The notes beneath the pieces were generated by a model. That model did no database searches, was not told the DNA's origin, and worked only from the letters and a program-made list of their open reading frames with translations. From positions 455,109-519,108 of the forward strand of contig JANNUS010000006.1 in NCBI GenBank assembly GCA_031395485.1: a stretch of 64,000 nucleotides of DNA, written 5' to 3'. The position numbers were made by a program, and so were the translations under genes. Source of the DNA: UBA2336 sp031395485 (lineage in GTDB: Bacteria > Bacteroidota > Bacteroidia > Cytophagales > Cyclobacteriaceae). Position 1 is the first letter of the stretch; every line of letters starts with the position of its first letter. This document shows, piece after piece, positions 26,408 through 35,294 of this stretch.

Positions 26408-28747
26408 TTAGTGGTCAATTTCCCAGGCAGGCTCTTCTTTTACGTAGGTAGAATCATTTTCAATAGCATCGTATTGACTGCAATCCAGCGTAATGTCCAT
26501 ACCAGATGCAGGTCTATTGAAGCTACCTTTTTTATATTCTAAAGAATTGTCGTTATAAATTTTTCGCATAAATCTATCCCAAATAGGCCTGGCAGTTCTG
26601 GAGCCTTGCCCCATATCCCAACTGCGGTAGTGAATGCTGCGTTCATCACCTCCTACCCAAGCCCCTGATACTAAATCTTTGGTTACACCCATGTACCATC
26701 CATCGGAGGCATTATTTGTGGTGCCTGTTTTACCACCAATTTCATTATCTTTTTTTAACTCCGGACTTAATCCTCTTGATGTACCTCCTTCAATTTGCAC
26801 ACCACCCATTAACATGTAAAGCATTTTAAACGCGGTTTGCTCATCAATAGCTTGGCGGGTTTTTGGCACCCTGCTTTCAATTACATTTCCATTTTTGTCT
26901 TCTATTCGAGTAATATAATATGGTTCAGTATAAATCCCTTCGTTTACAAATGTGCTATAGGCACCTACCATTTCATAGAGCGACACATCACTAACACCCA
27001 GGCACAGTGATGGAACGGCATCTAACTCGCTTGTAATACCTACCCGATGAGCAAATTCTACAACATTAGCTTCTTTCACCAACTGAATTACACGGGCTGT
27101 GATAGAATTGACCGAAAGTGCCATGGCCTCGCGTAAGGTCATTAATTCTCCGGTTCCATAATCGCCATCTGAGTTTTTGGGGCGCCAGGTTCCTCCTGAT
27201 ATTTTAAAACTGGGGGAGATGTCGGGTAGTTTTAGGCAAGGATTAAAGCGAGCCTCCATTGCTGTACCATATACAAACGCCTTAAATGTAGATCCCGGTT
27301 GGCGTTTGCCCTGACGTACGTGGTCATATTTGAAATACTTATGACTAATGCCGCCTACCCACGCCTTAATTGCTCCTGTATTGGCGTCCATCGACATCAT
27401 ACCGGTATGCAGGAAGCGTTTGTAATAATTTAATGAGTCCATAGAACTGAAAAGAGTATCTCGATCACCTTTCCATGAGAAAACCCGCATTGGTTTCTTC
27501 AGGTTTAACATGATTTTAATGGAGTCAGAACCCTGACCATACCGTGCCACAAGATTTTTATAAGTATCAGTTTGTTTAATGCGCGATTGAAGGAACCCTT
27601 TTATTTCTCTCCAGTCGTCATCGAGCCATGGGTTCCTGCCTTGCCAGTGAGCACTAAAATCTTTTTGAAGTTGTGCCATGTGTTCCTCAACAGCTTCTTC
27701 AGCATAACGCTGCATGCGACTATCAATCGTAGTATATATTTTCAGCCCCGATTCATAAAGATCGATGCCATGATCGTTACACCAAGCCCTTAACTCCGGT
27801 TCTACTACTCTTCGAAAGTACGTGGCAAGTCCCTCATTTTGATTTTGAACTTTGTATTCAAGCTCAATAGACAAAGCTCTAATGGAATCATACTCCTCTT
27901 GTGTTTTTATATAACCATGATTGTAAAGTTTGTCAAGAACCTGATTCCGCTTAGCGAGTGAATTTTTGGGATTACTGACCGGGTTAAATTTTGTAATGGC
28001 TTGCAAGATACCCACTAAAACTGCCGATTCCTGAACATTAAGGCTGTCAGGAGTTTTATTAAAGTATGTTTCTGCTGCAACCCGTATCCCATACGCATTG
28101 CTTCCGAAAGGCGATGTGTTTAAATACATGGCAATGATCTCTTCTTTCGTAAAGTTCTTTTCGAGGTAAACAGAAATAATCCACTCTTTGGTTTTATCGA
28201 AAATACGTTTGGGGTATTTTCCTGGAATCAGTTTTACAATCGATCCATCCAATCCCAAATCGTCATTTTGAGTGTACAAGTTTTTGGCGAGTTGTTGTGT
28301 GATTGTGCTCCCTCCTCCAGCAGGGCTAAAGGTTATTAAGCCTCTAAACACACGAACGAAAGCCCAGAAATCCATGCCCGAATGATTGTTAAAGCGATGA
28401 TCCTCTGAAATGATCAGTGTGTTTATTAAATCAAGTGAAAGATCCTGATAGGTGACTGGGCTTCGTTTATAGCGGGAATACCTTCCTAACAATGCACCAT
28501 CGGCAGAAATCAATTCAGAGGAAAGATCATTCTCAGGGTTTTCTATAGATTTCATACTGGGCATTCCGCCATAAAGCCCAAAGAGGTCAATACTAACTGT
28601 ATAGATGTAGAGCGGGAATCCGATAATGAAGCTGAAGAAAAGTATCCAGATAGTTTTAACAATGGTTCTGAACCATGGTTGCTCAACCTTTAGGATGTTA
28701 CGGATTTTCCGGGTGATAGTTTTTTTCAAAGAATCGTAAGTACTCAT
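26408..28747 (-). CDS. Class A penicillin-binding protein (PBP1A-like)
   Basis: The 779-residue bifunctional enzyme polymerises and cross-links peptidoglycan. A short basic cytoplasmic tail and one membrane helix (TIWILFFSFIIGFPLYIYTV) lead to a GT51 transglycosylase domain with the catalytic Glu in SEDHRF (~115) and GGSTITQQLAKN. The transpeptidase domain has the active Ser486 in PGSTFK, SVN in ALSVNSITA and KTGTTN. The ATG at 28747 lies inside the end of the upstream SprE/PorW-like gene, giving a 50-base overlap in another frame. No later start keeps the membrane anchor, so the overlap seems real. uvrC follows after 12 bases. Confidence 0.95.
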   Translation of the reverse strand: MSTYDSLKKTITRKIRNILKVEQPWFRTIVKTIWILFFSFIIGFPLYIYTVSIDLFGLYGGMPSMKSIENPENDLSSELISADGALLGRYSRYKRSPVTYQDLSLDLINTLIISEDHRFNNHSGMDFWAFVRVFRGLITFSPAGGGSTITQQLAKNLYTQNDDLGLDGSIVKLIPGKYPKRIFDKTKEWIISVYLEKNFTKEEIIAMYLNTSPFGSNAYGIRVAAETYFNKTPDSLNVQESAVLVGILQAITKFNPVSNPKNSLAKRNQVLDKLYNHGYIKTQEEYDSIRALSIELEYKVQNQNEGLATYFRRVVEPELRAWCNDHGIDLYESGLKIYTTIDSRMQRYAEEAVEEHMAQLQKDFSAHWQGRNPWLDDDWREIKGFLQSRIKQTDTYKNLVARYGQGSDSIKIMLNLKKPMRVFSWKGDRDTLFSSMDSLNYYKRFLHTGMMSMDANTGAIKAWVGGISHKYFKYDHVRQGKRQPGSTFKAFVYGTAMEARFNPCLKLPDISPSFKISGGTWRPKNSDGDYGTGELMTLREAMALSVNSITARVIQLVKEANVVEFAHRVGITSELDAVPSLCLGVSDVSLYEMVGAYSTFVNEGIYTEPYYITRIEDKNGNVIESRVPKTRQAIDEQTAFKMLYMLMGGVQIEGGTSRGLSPELKKDNEIGGKTGTTNNASDGWYMGVTKDLVSGAWVGGDERSIHYRSWDMGQGSRTARPIWDRFMRKIYNDNSLEYKKGSFNRPASGMDITLDCSQYDAIENDSTYVKEEPAWEIDH

Positions 28748-31256
28748 CAAGTCCCTTTGTTCGGTAAAAGATATCGAAATTGTTTTTCGTAATTACAAAA
28801 TTATTGATTTTTTGGTCTTTAAGTTCGATAAAGGATGATTGCTTCTCGGTAAACGTCTTGTAATATTCCAGAGCCGAACTTATCCGAGGCAAATCAGACA
28901 CCAAAGTAAGCGTGTAGTTATTATTTAAAATCAGATTACTTACTTTTAAATGGAGGTCGTTAAAGTATGTGGTATTGAATGATTCCATAATTTTAGAAGT
29001 GAGTACGCCCGTGCGATCATTAGGTTCGAAGACTAAAACAAAGTAGTGAGGCTCTTCGAATGATCTGTTATATTGAATCCCCTTTTGTTTCTCTTGTATG
29101 AGCAGAAACTCACGTGAGGTTTGAAGTAATTTTTGGGCATAGGCAGCGAGTTCACTTGTCGCGTAATTTTTAATAAATGTTTCTAAAGAAGATTGGTATT
29201 GAGTTATACCATCGGTTTTCCCAAGGATTAAAATTCTTAGAAGATCAAGGTTAGCATTGAAGGCGGTCTTTTCCAAAACCAGTGCTTTATTAATAAGTTG
29301 AGTTGCCAGCACAAGCTCGTTTAGCTCATATTTTTGATATGCTTCTTTGTAAATGACTTTTTGTTTTTCGACCACAAGTCCAGATTCTTCTAGGTAATTG
29401 GGGTTAACCAGAATCTTAGCAAAGGACGACTCTGGAAATTTACTTTTTATTTCTGCAGCAAGTTGATTTGCCTTTAACGTATCTGATTCTTTAGAGATCA
29501 AGTATAATTTATAAAGCGCATCTGGGCGATAGGCGGTTTCAGGAAAGCGCAACAACAATGTTTCGTATGCGCTTATTGCGTTTTCTCTTTCCTGAAGATC
29601 AAAATAATAAATGTCGCCCAGTCGGAAATAGGCACTTTCAATTTTCTTATTGGCTTCCGCAACTAATTCTTCTGTTACTGGCAGTTGTTTATGTATTCGA
29701 TCATATTCTTCATTTAGCCGATCTTTTGCCTTTACCACTATAGACTCAACGGATGGAACATTTTGATTTAAATTTTTAGAAACCTGATTTTTGGAGAACG
29801 ATGTAGTATGTGTAGACCTTCGCCAACTATCTTCGAGGGATATAGCTCCCCACACCCGTGTAAATTCAGATTGCCCCAACGCAATGGCAGAGGGGCTTCC
29901 GAAATACCAATTGGAGGCTCCTAGATTAGCTTCCGTTGAAATAGTGGAGCTAACGGAACTGATATCAATTCTGTCGTTTTTCTTTCGTTTCTTTTTTTCG
30001 ATTGTTTTGGTTTGTTTATCAAGAACCGACTTGATATGGGTTCGCAATGTTGCTGTATCCATTTTAGCCATCCGTAAAAGGCTGTCCTGCCAAACAATAG
30101 TATTAAGGTGTTCAACAAATTCGTTTAGCACTTTTTGCCGAGCTTGTATTTTGTTGTATCCCTCATAGGAAAGGGGCAAGGAAGCTACAGCACTATCATA
30201 ATAGGCCTGCGATAGTTTAAAATCTTTTAGCGTGTCGTAATAAATTTCACCAAGTTTTAAGTAGGCCTGACCATCAATTTGCTTATTGCTACCTACTCGA
30301 ATGGCAAGGTTATAATTTAAAATGGCCTCGTTAAGATTTTTCTGCTTTAGCTCAAATACACCCATCTCAAAGTATATCTTGTCGCGAAAATTTCTATTTT
30401 TTGAATCCTTGAGCAACTTCTTAAATGATTTTCGGGCGCTGGAAACATCACGGCTCTTAGAAATCTCAGCCACCTGCGCCATGTTAAGCCGTGCGTAAAA
30501 ATCGATTTCGTAATCGGGGTTAGTGGAAAGACATTTTTTGTAAAAATTAAAGGCCTCCGATTCAAAACCAAGTTGCTGATATACTTGACCAATTATAAAA
30601 TAGACCCTTCCCGGCTTGTCTTTTCTTGAAAGTAGAGGAACAGCCAGCGCAAGATTGCGAACCATGTTATCATAGTTTTTGCGAAGCTGAAAATAGTGTG
30701 CTTTCGCTAAATAAAATTCTTTGAGGTTAATTTTGTTGAGGCTTTCTTTCTCGAGAAAATCGAAGGCCGCTTCAGCATTGTTAAATTCGTGGTGTTCTAC
30801 GAAAGTCCGTGCCAGCTGGACAATGGCCTCGTGGCGGTCGTTTGCTTTTTTCCCCTTGGTATTTACAAACTTAAAAGTTTGTATGGCGTTACCCCAATCT
30901 AAGCTATACAATCTCGCCTTCCCTACAAGGATGTAACAATCATCCACCCACTTACTGTTTGGATGTCGTTGAATTGCCAGAGATGCCATTTTAACAGTTT
31001 CCTGGATTTCTTTATCGTAGCCTTTCGCAAGGGTCGAATCAATACGTGGATAAAGTTTAAGAATGCTGTTGTAATCATCCTTCTGACTCTGAAGTATAGT
31101 ATTCTCAATTTTAGAGATTTCATCTTTTGCATAATAGTAGCCATTATAATGAGCCGTTGTGTTATGAAAGGCCTTGCTCGACCATAGGCTAGATTGAGAT
31201 GAACACGCAGGAACGAGCAGAATCAACCAAATAAGATGGAAAAAATGTGATTTCAA
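28698..31256 (-). CDS. SprE/PorW-like TPR lipoprotein of the type IX secretion system
   Basis: The 852-residue lipoprotein has a signal peptide with lipobox ending VPAC (Cys18) and an opening like SprE (Flavobacterium) and PorW (Porphyromonas): a Trp shortly after the Cys, then NTTAHYNGYYYAKDE. The remainder is a solenoid of tetratricopeptide-type helix pairs (WVDDCYILVGKARLY, YFIIGQVYQQLGFESEAFNFYKKC, GQAYLKLGEIYYDTL, AYFRLGDIYYFDLQERENAI). SprE/PorW is needed for type IX secretion and helps connect the core complex to the outer-membrane translocon. Position within 7 kb of gldKLMN supports the call, although it is the opposite strand. Confusion with other TPR lipoproteins is possible, but the start pattern is distinctive. 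Confidence 0.82.
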   Translation of the reverse strand: MKSHFFHLIWLILLVPACSSQSSLWSSKAFHNTTAHYNGYYYAKDEISKIENTILQSQKDDYNSILKLYPRIDSTLAKGYDKEIQETVKMASLAIQRHPNSKWVDDCYILVGKARLYSLDWGNAIQTFKFVNTKGKKANDRHEAIVQLARTFVEHHEFNNAEAAFDFLEKESLNKINLKEFYLAKAHYFQLRKNYDNMVRNLALAVPLLSRKDKPGRVYFIIGQVYQQLGFESEAFNFYKKCLSTNPDYEIDFYARLNMAQVAEISKSRDVSSARKSFKKLLKDSKNRNFRDKIYFEMGVFELKQKNLNEAILNYNLAIRVGSNKQIDGQAYLKLGEIYYDTLKDFKLSQAYYDSAVASLPLSYEGYNKIQARQKVLNEFVEHLNTIVWQDSLLRMAKMDTATLRTHIKSVLDKQTKTIEKKKRKKNDRIDISSVSSTISTEANLGASNWYFGSPSAIALGQSEFTRVWGAISLEDSWRRSTHTTSFSKNQVSKNLNQNVPSVESIVVKAKDRLNEEYDRIHKQLPVTEELVAEANKKIESAYFRLGDIYYFDLQERENAISAYETLLLRFPETAYRPDALYKLYLISKESDTLKANQLAAEIKSKFPESSFAKILVNPNYLEESGLVVEKQKVIYKEAYQKYELNELVLATQLINKALVLEKTAFNANLDLLRILILGKTDGITQYQSSLETFIKNYATSELAAYAQKLLQTSREFLLIQEKQKGIQYNRSFEEPHYFVLVFEPNDRTGVLTSKIMESFNTTYFNDLHLKVSNLILNNNYTLTLVSDLPRISSALEYYKTFTEKQSSFIELKDQKINNFVITKNNFDIFYRTKGLDEYLRFFEKNYHPENP

Positions 31257-31328
31257 AAAAAATGAGTTAGTGCTTACACAACGTAAAAACCATACAATCC
31301 ATATTATAGTCGTACAGAATATCTAATT

Positions 31329-32213
31329 TTGTCGTCAAAAATCAGGACTTTGAAGCCGAAAAAGACATTATCAAATTGGCTCACCAGCCGCTATCAGCTG
31401 ATTATCCGAAATGAGGAGAACTTTGCTGAAAAAACAAGCTTAGGGTTTACCTATTCGAAGGTAATTCTTTTTTCTGTTATCCTTTTTACCACGATTCTTA
31501 TTGCCAGTCTTTTTTTATCAAGAACACTTTTATCCAAATGGTTTGATCCTCGTCATGCGCAGATGGAAATGAACAAACAACTGGTTGAGCTTAAAGATCA
31601 ATTTGATTCTTTAGCTATTGAGGTAGACCGAAAAGATAAATTCATATTAAATTTTCAGCGCGTTCTAAGTGGCGATACAAGCGATTTTAAAGATCCGGCA
31701 TCATTAATTCAAAACGAGAATTCGATACCTCCGCAAGCTGGTCAAATGAAACTAGCCCCTGCAGATTCGCAATTTAGAAAAGAGGTTGAAAAATCGGATC
31801 TATCACTCATTACACTTACAAGTGTTAAGTACCGCGAGCTTCAAGAAACATTTTTCTTTTCACCGATAACGGGGTTTGTCTCTGATCATTTTGATATTAA
31901 AAAGGCGCATTATGGGGTGGACATTGTTGCAAAGACAAATGAGACCGTAAAAAATGTTGCGGATGGTACAATTTTATTTGCTTCCTGGACACAGGATTCG
32001 GGCTACGTAATTATGATACAGCATCGTGGCAACCTGATTTCCGTGTATAAGCACAATGCGGAACTTTTGAAAAAAGTTGGTACTTTTGTGAACGCAGGTG
32101 AAATTATCTCTATCGTTGGCAATAGTGGAGAGATGACTGACGGACCACACCTTCATTTCGAATTGTGGTACAACGGAAACCCTCTTAATCCTGAAGAGTT
32201 TGTAACCTTTTAA
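31329..32213 (+). CDS. M23 (LytM) family metallopeptidase
   Basis: The ~294-residue protein has a short basic cytoplasmic part, one membrane helix (VILFSVILFTTILIASLFLS), a coiled-coil-prone stretch with MNKQLVELKDQFDSLAIEVD, and a C-terminal LytM/M23 domain. The zinc ligands are visible in AHYGVDIVA and in HLHFELWYNG, and GYVIMIQHRGNLISVYKHN lies between. Such proteins cut or help cut peptidoglycan cross-links. No ATG precedes the membrane helix; TTG at 31329 or TTG at 31350 is the likely start. A TAATTTTG box (31324-31331) overlaps the first TTG, which would favour the second if it is the promoter. A bactofilin gene follows after 11 bases. Confidence 0.88.
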   Translation: MSSKIRTLKPKKTLSNWLTSRYQLIIRNEENFAEKTSLGFTYSKVILFSVILFTTILIASLFLSRTLLSKWFDPRHAQMEMNKQLVELKDQFDSLAIEVDRKDKFILNFQRVLSGDTSDFKDPASLIQNENSIPPQAGQMKLAPADSQFRKEVEKSDLSLITLTSVKYRELQETFFFSPITGFVSDHFDIKKAHYGVDIVAKTNETVKNVADGTILFASWTQDSGYVIMIQHRGNLISVYKHNAELLKKVGTFVNAGEIISIVGNSGEMTDGPHLHFELWYNGNPLNPEEFVTF

Positions 32214-32224
32214 AAAGTAGAGAA

Positions 32225-32671
32225 ATGCTTACGTCAAAAGAACAAAAGCGAGTAGCCGATGAAATCAGCAGCTCGAGTAATACCATTGGAAAGGGAACCT
32301 TTCTTGAAGGAAATATTGAAACGTATGGGAACATCCGCATTGAAGGGAAAGTGAACGGCAATGTGAAGTCAAAGTCGAAAGTGGCTCTTGGTAACTCATC
32401 CCATATTCAAGGGAATATTGTTGCACAAAATGCTGATATAGAAGGGGAAGTGAGAGGTAGATTGGAGGTTTCAGAACTTCTTGTACTTAAAGCTACAGCG
32501 GTTATTAATGGTGATATCGTTACCGGCAAACTTGTTGTAGAGCCTGGTGCAGTATTTAATGGCAGTTGTAAAATGGGAGCTTCCGTTAAGGAAATAAAAA
32601 TAGTAGATACCAACAATGGAGCGTTAGCATCGCGTGCTTTTGCACGCCCGGAAGAAGCTAAGGCTAACTAA
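32225..32671 (+). CDS. Bactofilin (polymer-forming cytoskeletal protein)
   Basis: The 148-residue protein is a bactofilin: a short polar N-terminal tail, then a right-handed beta-helix core from GKGTFLEGNIETYGNIRIEGKV to VINGDIVTGKLVVEPG, with the regular Gly-Asn/Asp turns of the family, and a short tail. Bactofilins polymerise without nucleotides into membrane-near filaments and often recruit or are coded with M23 peptidases, as here, where they guide local cell-wall remodelling. It is followed 32 bases later by atpZ, so cell-shape and ATP synthase genes may share transcription. Confidence 0.94.
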   Translation: MLTSKEQKRVADEISSSSNTIGKGTFLEGNIETYGNIRIEGKVNGNVKSKSKVALGNSSHIQGNIVAQNADIEGEVRGRLEVSELLVLKATAVINGDIVTGKLVVEPGAVFNGSCKMGASVKEIKIVDTNNGALASRAFARPEEAKAN

Positions 32672-32703
32672 CTCCTTAAAAACGTGCGAATAGCCCGTGA
32701 GGA

Positions 32704-32937
32704 ATGAGCGCACAGTCATCACAAGAGTCGTCCGATAAAAAGAAGCCAATTAATACGTATTTAAAACACAGTGGATTGGCATTTCAATTATTAGCCTCCA
32801 TAGGTGTTTTTGGTTGGCTGGGCTATAAATTGGATAAATTCCTTTCTTTAAAGTTTCCAGCCTTCATGTTATTTTTTGGTTTGTTAGCTTTTGGAGGAAT
32901 GATCTATCAGGTATATCGCTCTCTTAACCGACCTTAG
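32704..32937 (+). CDS. AtpZ/AtpI-like ATP synthase accessory protein
   Basis: The 77-residue protein has a polar, Ser-rich start and two membrane helices (AFQLLASIGVFGWLGYKLDKF and AFMLFFGLLAFGGMIYQVY) separated by a short loop, the pattern of the PF09527 AtpZ family. These small proteins are coded at the head of many ATP synthase operons and are thought to help c-ring assembly or Mg transport. Its stop is separated from the next start by two bases. Confidence 0.85.
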   Translation: MSAQSSQESSDKKKPINTYLKHSGLAFQLLASIGVFGWLGYKLDKFLSLKFPAFMLFFGLLAFGGMIYQVYRSLNRP

Positions 32938-32939
32938 AT

Positions 32940-33293
32940 TTGAGAAAATTTCTGATCACCTTAACGCTTGTGGCAGGCTTATTTTTAGCTGTAGGATTTT
33001 GGGGCATTGAAGTCGTTCCGGGATACTTCTATCGAACAATTATTTTTCTTTTTGTTTGCACGGTTGGGTTGTACCGATTTCTGCTGAAAACAAAGCAAGA
33101 GCGACCCGATTATTTTGTTCAATTGTATCTGTTGACCCTCGCCATTAAGCTAATGGCCTATGGTGTATATGTGTTCATAGTAATTCGCAGCCAGCCGGGA
33201 CAAGTAGTGCCAAATATTGTCTTTTTTTTGGTGGTCTATTTTATTTTTACCGCCATCGAAATTACATTTTTGTACCGGCAGGTTAATCGATGA
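32940..33293 (+). CDS. Small membrane protein in the ATP synthase operon
   Basis: The 117-residue protein has four predicted membrane helices (FLITLTLVAGLFLAVGFWGI, TIIFLFVCTVGLYRFLL, LYLLTLAIKLMAYGVYVFIVI, NIVFFLVVYFIFTAIEITFLY). It begins with TTG at 32940, two bases after atpZ; no earlier ATG fits. In position and topology it resembles the AtpI-type four-helix proteins found before atpB, and Bacteroidota often have a poorly conserved protein of this size here. No motif proves the family. It is probably an assembly aid for the Fo sector. Confidence 0.6.
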   Translation: MRKFLITLTLVAGLFLAVGFWGIEVVPGYFYRTIIFLFVCTVGLYRFLLKTKQERPDYFVQLYLLTLAIKLMAYGVYVFIVIRSQPGQVVPNIVFFLVVYFIFTAIEITFLYRQVNR

Positions 33294-33333
33294 TAAAACC
33301 TTGAATCTTCCATAAAAAAACACAAAAAATTTC

Positions 33334-33360
33334 TTTGTGAAAGGTAAATTGATACCTTTG
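33334..33360 (+). promoter_or_regulatory. Candidate internal promoter before atpB
   Basis: TTTG (33334) and TACCTTTG (33353-33360) fit the Bacteroidota boxes, although the 15-base spacer is shorter than usual. The 99-base gap before atpB is the largest in the operon, which also suggests an internal start. Confidence 0.4.
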
Positions 33361-33392
33361 CGGTCGGATTTTTACCCCTATAAATAGCCCAA

Positions 33393-34421
33393 ATGAGCGC
33401 TTTCTCCAATAAAATCAGCCGATTTTCTACTTTTTGCACCCTGCTGTTTTTGGTTGGATTTTCAACCCCTTCTTTTGCTTCCGAAACGGAGAGAGATACT
33501 GCCGAGTTTAATGCCAGCGAAGTAATTCTGCACCATGTGATGGACGACCATATTTGGCATTTTTTTGATGGCCACTATGGTACCTTATACCTTCCAATAA
33601 TTGTATATACTTCCGAACGCGGTCTGGATGTTTTCTCGTCTAGCAATTTTTATGATGAGCATCATAACATTGTAGAGTATAACGGTTATAAGCTTGAGCA
33701 TAATCACATTTATTTAACCGATTCGGGTAAAGCAGTATTGGATATTTCGATTACAAAAAATGTAGCGATGCTTCTCATTAATGCCACGATTCTTTTATTA
33801 GTATTTTTAGCAGTAGCGAGGGCGTACAAGAAAAATGCTGGTAAAGCCCCCAGCGGTATTCAGTCCTTCTTCGAACCCATCATTGTTTTTGTTCGCGATG
33901 AAATTGTAAAGCCCAACATTAGCCATCATCACGAAAAATATTTGCCGTACTTGCTTACATTATTCTTCTTCATTCTGTTTGGAAATTTTCTCGGCCTCTT
34001 ACCAGGCGCAGGTAACTTAACTGGTAACATTGCGGTTACCGTAACACTTGCGATATTCACATTCTTCATTACAAACATCAGCGGTAACAAAGCATATTGG
34101 GGTCATATTTTTTGGACACCAGGAGTGCCGATGGCGTTGCGACCAATTATCATGTTGGTTGAAGTGATTGGAATTTTCACGAAACCATTCTCATTAACCA
34201 TCCGCTTGTTTGTGGCAATCACGGCAGGCCACATTGTATTGCTCAGTTTGATTTGTCTTGCTTTCATTTTTAAAAGTGTATACGTTGGAGCTGGTGCATC
34301 CTTAATGGTATTGTTTATCAGCTTAATTGAATTGCTGGTAGCGGGTATCCAGGCGTATGTATTTACGTTGTTCACTTCGCTGTACATTGGAATGGCCACA
34401 GCTGATCACGAGCATCATTAG
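33393..34421 (+). CDS. atpB: ATP synthase Fo subunit a
   Basis: The 342-residue subunit forms the proton half-channels beside the c-ring. It has a signal-like start (TLLFLVGFSTPSFASE), then about 90 residues outside the membrane before the first core helix, an extension typical of Bacteroidota and absent from E. coli AtpB. The membrane core shows LPYLLTLFFFILFGNFLGLLPG, and the essential Arg is in KPFSLTIRLF, with GIQAYVFTLFTSLYI as the last helix. It is the first core gene of the atpB-E-F-H-A-G order. Confidence 0.96.
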   Translation: MSAFSNKISRFSTFCTLLFLVGFSTPSFASETERDTAEFNASEVILHHVMDDHIWHFFDGHYGTLYLPIIVYTSERGLDVFSSSNFYDEHHNIVEYNGYKLEHNHIYLTDSGKAVLDISITKNVAMLLINATILLLVFLAVARAYKKNAGKAPSGIQSFFEPIIVFVRDEIVKPNISHHHEKYLPYLLTLFFFILFGNFLGLLPGAGNLTGNIAVTVTLAIFTFFITNISGNKAYWGHIFWTPGVPMALRPIIMLVEVIGIFTKPFSLTIRLFVAITAGHIVLLSLICLAFIFKSVYVGAGASLMVLFISLIELLVAGIQAYVFTLFTSLYIGMATADHEHH

Positions 34422-34436
34422 CAGAATTAAAGATAT

Positions 34437-34464
34437 CCTCTCACTAAAGAGGTGTGAGGTTTTT
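34437..34464 (+). terminator. Terminator-like hairpin between atpB and atpE
   Basis: CCTCTCAC, loop TAAAGA, and GTGTGAGG pair except for one T-T mismatch and are followed by five T residues. It lies just 19 bases before the atpE ATG, so in an operon it is more likely an attenuator or RNA-processing/stability site than a complete stop. Confidence 0.6.
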
Positions 34465-34483
34465 AACTTAAATACTTAATACT

Positions 34484-34723
34484 ATGTTATCACTGTTATT
34501 AGACGGGAGTATTGCAATCATGGGCGCTGGAATCGGTGCTGGTCTAGCTGCAATTGGCGCTGGAATCGGTATTGGTCGCATCGGTGGATCGGCTATGGAA
34601 GGTATGGCTCGTCAGCCTGAAGCTTCAGGCAAAATTCAAGGTGCTATGCTTGTGATCGCGGCCTTGATTGAGGTTGCCGCACTATTTGCACTGGTTATTT
34701 GCCTAATGGTGGCATTGGGCTAA
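34484..34723 (+). CDS. atpE: ATP synthase Fo subunit c
   Basis: The 79-residue proteolipid has two membrane helices with a glycine-rich first helix (AGIGAGLAAIGAGIGIG), the polar loop EGMARQPEA with the Arg-Gln-Pro contact to the stalk, and the ion-carrying Glu63 in ALIEVAALFAL. The residues around Glu63 look like a proton-type c subunit, without the extra liganding set of sodium types. Many copies per enzyme are needed, and the gene is bracketed by hairpins that may adjust its RNA level. Confidence 0.97.
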   Translation: MLSLLLDGSIAIMGAGIGAGLAAIGAGIGIGRIGGSAMEGMARQPEASGKIQGAMLVIAALIEVAALFALVICLMVALG

Positions 34724-34729
34724 AAAATT

Positions 34730-34764
34730 AAGAGCATTCGGCATTTGGCAGGATGCTCTTTTTT
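34730..34764 (+). terminator. Strong terminator-like hairpin between atpE and atpF
   Basis: AAGAGCATTC and GGATGCTCTT form a 10-bp stem (one G-U) with an 11-base loop, followed by TTTT. As it lies inside the operon, partial termination or 3'-end protection of the atpE message is likely. Confidence 0.7.
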
Positions 34765-34796
34765 CTAACATCAAAATTTATCTGAAATAAAAAGAT

Positions 34797-35291
34797 ATGG
34801 AACTCTTAACACCCGGCTCAGGTCTCATTATTTGGCAGGCGATTATTTTCGTGTTGCTATTTATTGTTCTTTCCATGTTTGCATGGAAGCCAATCCTTGC
34901 ATCGTTAAAGGAACGGGAGACTTCGATTCAGAATGCGCTTGACACGGCCGACAAAGCCCGTGCAGAGATGGCAAAGCTTACAGCAGATAATGCAAATCTT
35001 TTAAAAGAAGCTCGTGAAGAGCGTGACAAAATGTTGCGCGAGGCGCGGGAGGTTTCCAACAAGTTGAAAGAAGAGGCTCTAGTAGATGCTAAAAAGACGG
35101 CCGATAAAATTATTGATAACGCACGTACAGCCATTAACATTGAGAAAGAGGCAGCGTTGAAAGAGGTCAGAGTGCAGGTTGCTATGTTCTCCATTCAGGT
35201 TGCTGAAAAACTTATGAAGAAAAATTTAGCGGGCGATAAGGAACAAAACGAGTTGATAGAAGGGTACATCAAAGATTTAAAATTGAACTAA
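34797..35291 (+). CDS. atpF: ATP synthase Fo subunit b
   Basis: The 164-residue subunit has one N-terminal membrane helix (LIIWQAIIFVLLFIVLSMFAW) and a long, charged helical stalk (KARAEMAKLTADNANLLKEA and following) that dimerises to hold F1 to subunit a. Length and character fit the family. It precedes atpH by three bases. Confidence 0.95.
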   Translation: MELLTPGSGLIIWQAIIFVLLFIVLSMFAWKPILASLKERETSIQNALDTADKARAEMAKLTADNANLLKEAREERDKMLREAREVSNKLKEEALVDAKKTADKIIDNARTAINIEKEAALKEVRVQVAMFSIQVAEKLMKKNLAGDKEQNELIEGYIKDLKLN

Positions 35292-35294
35292 AGG

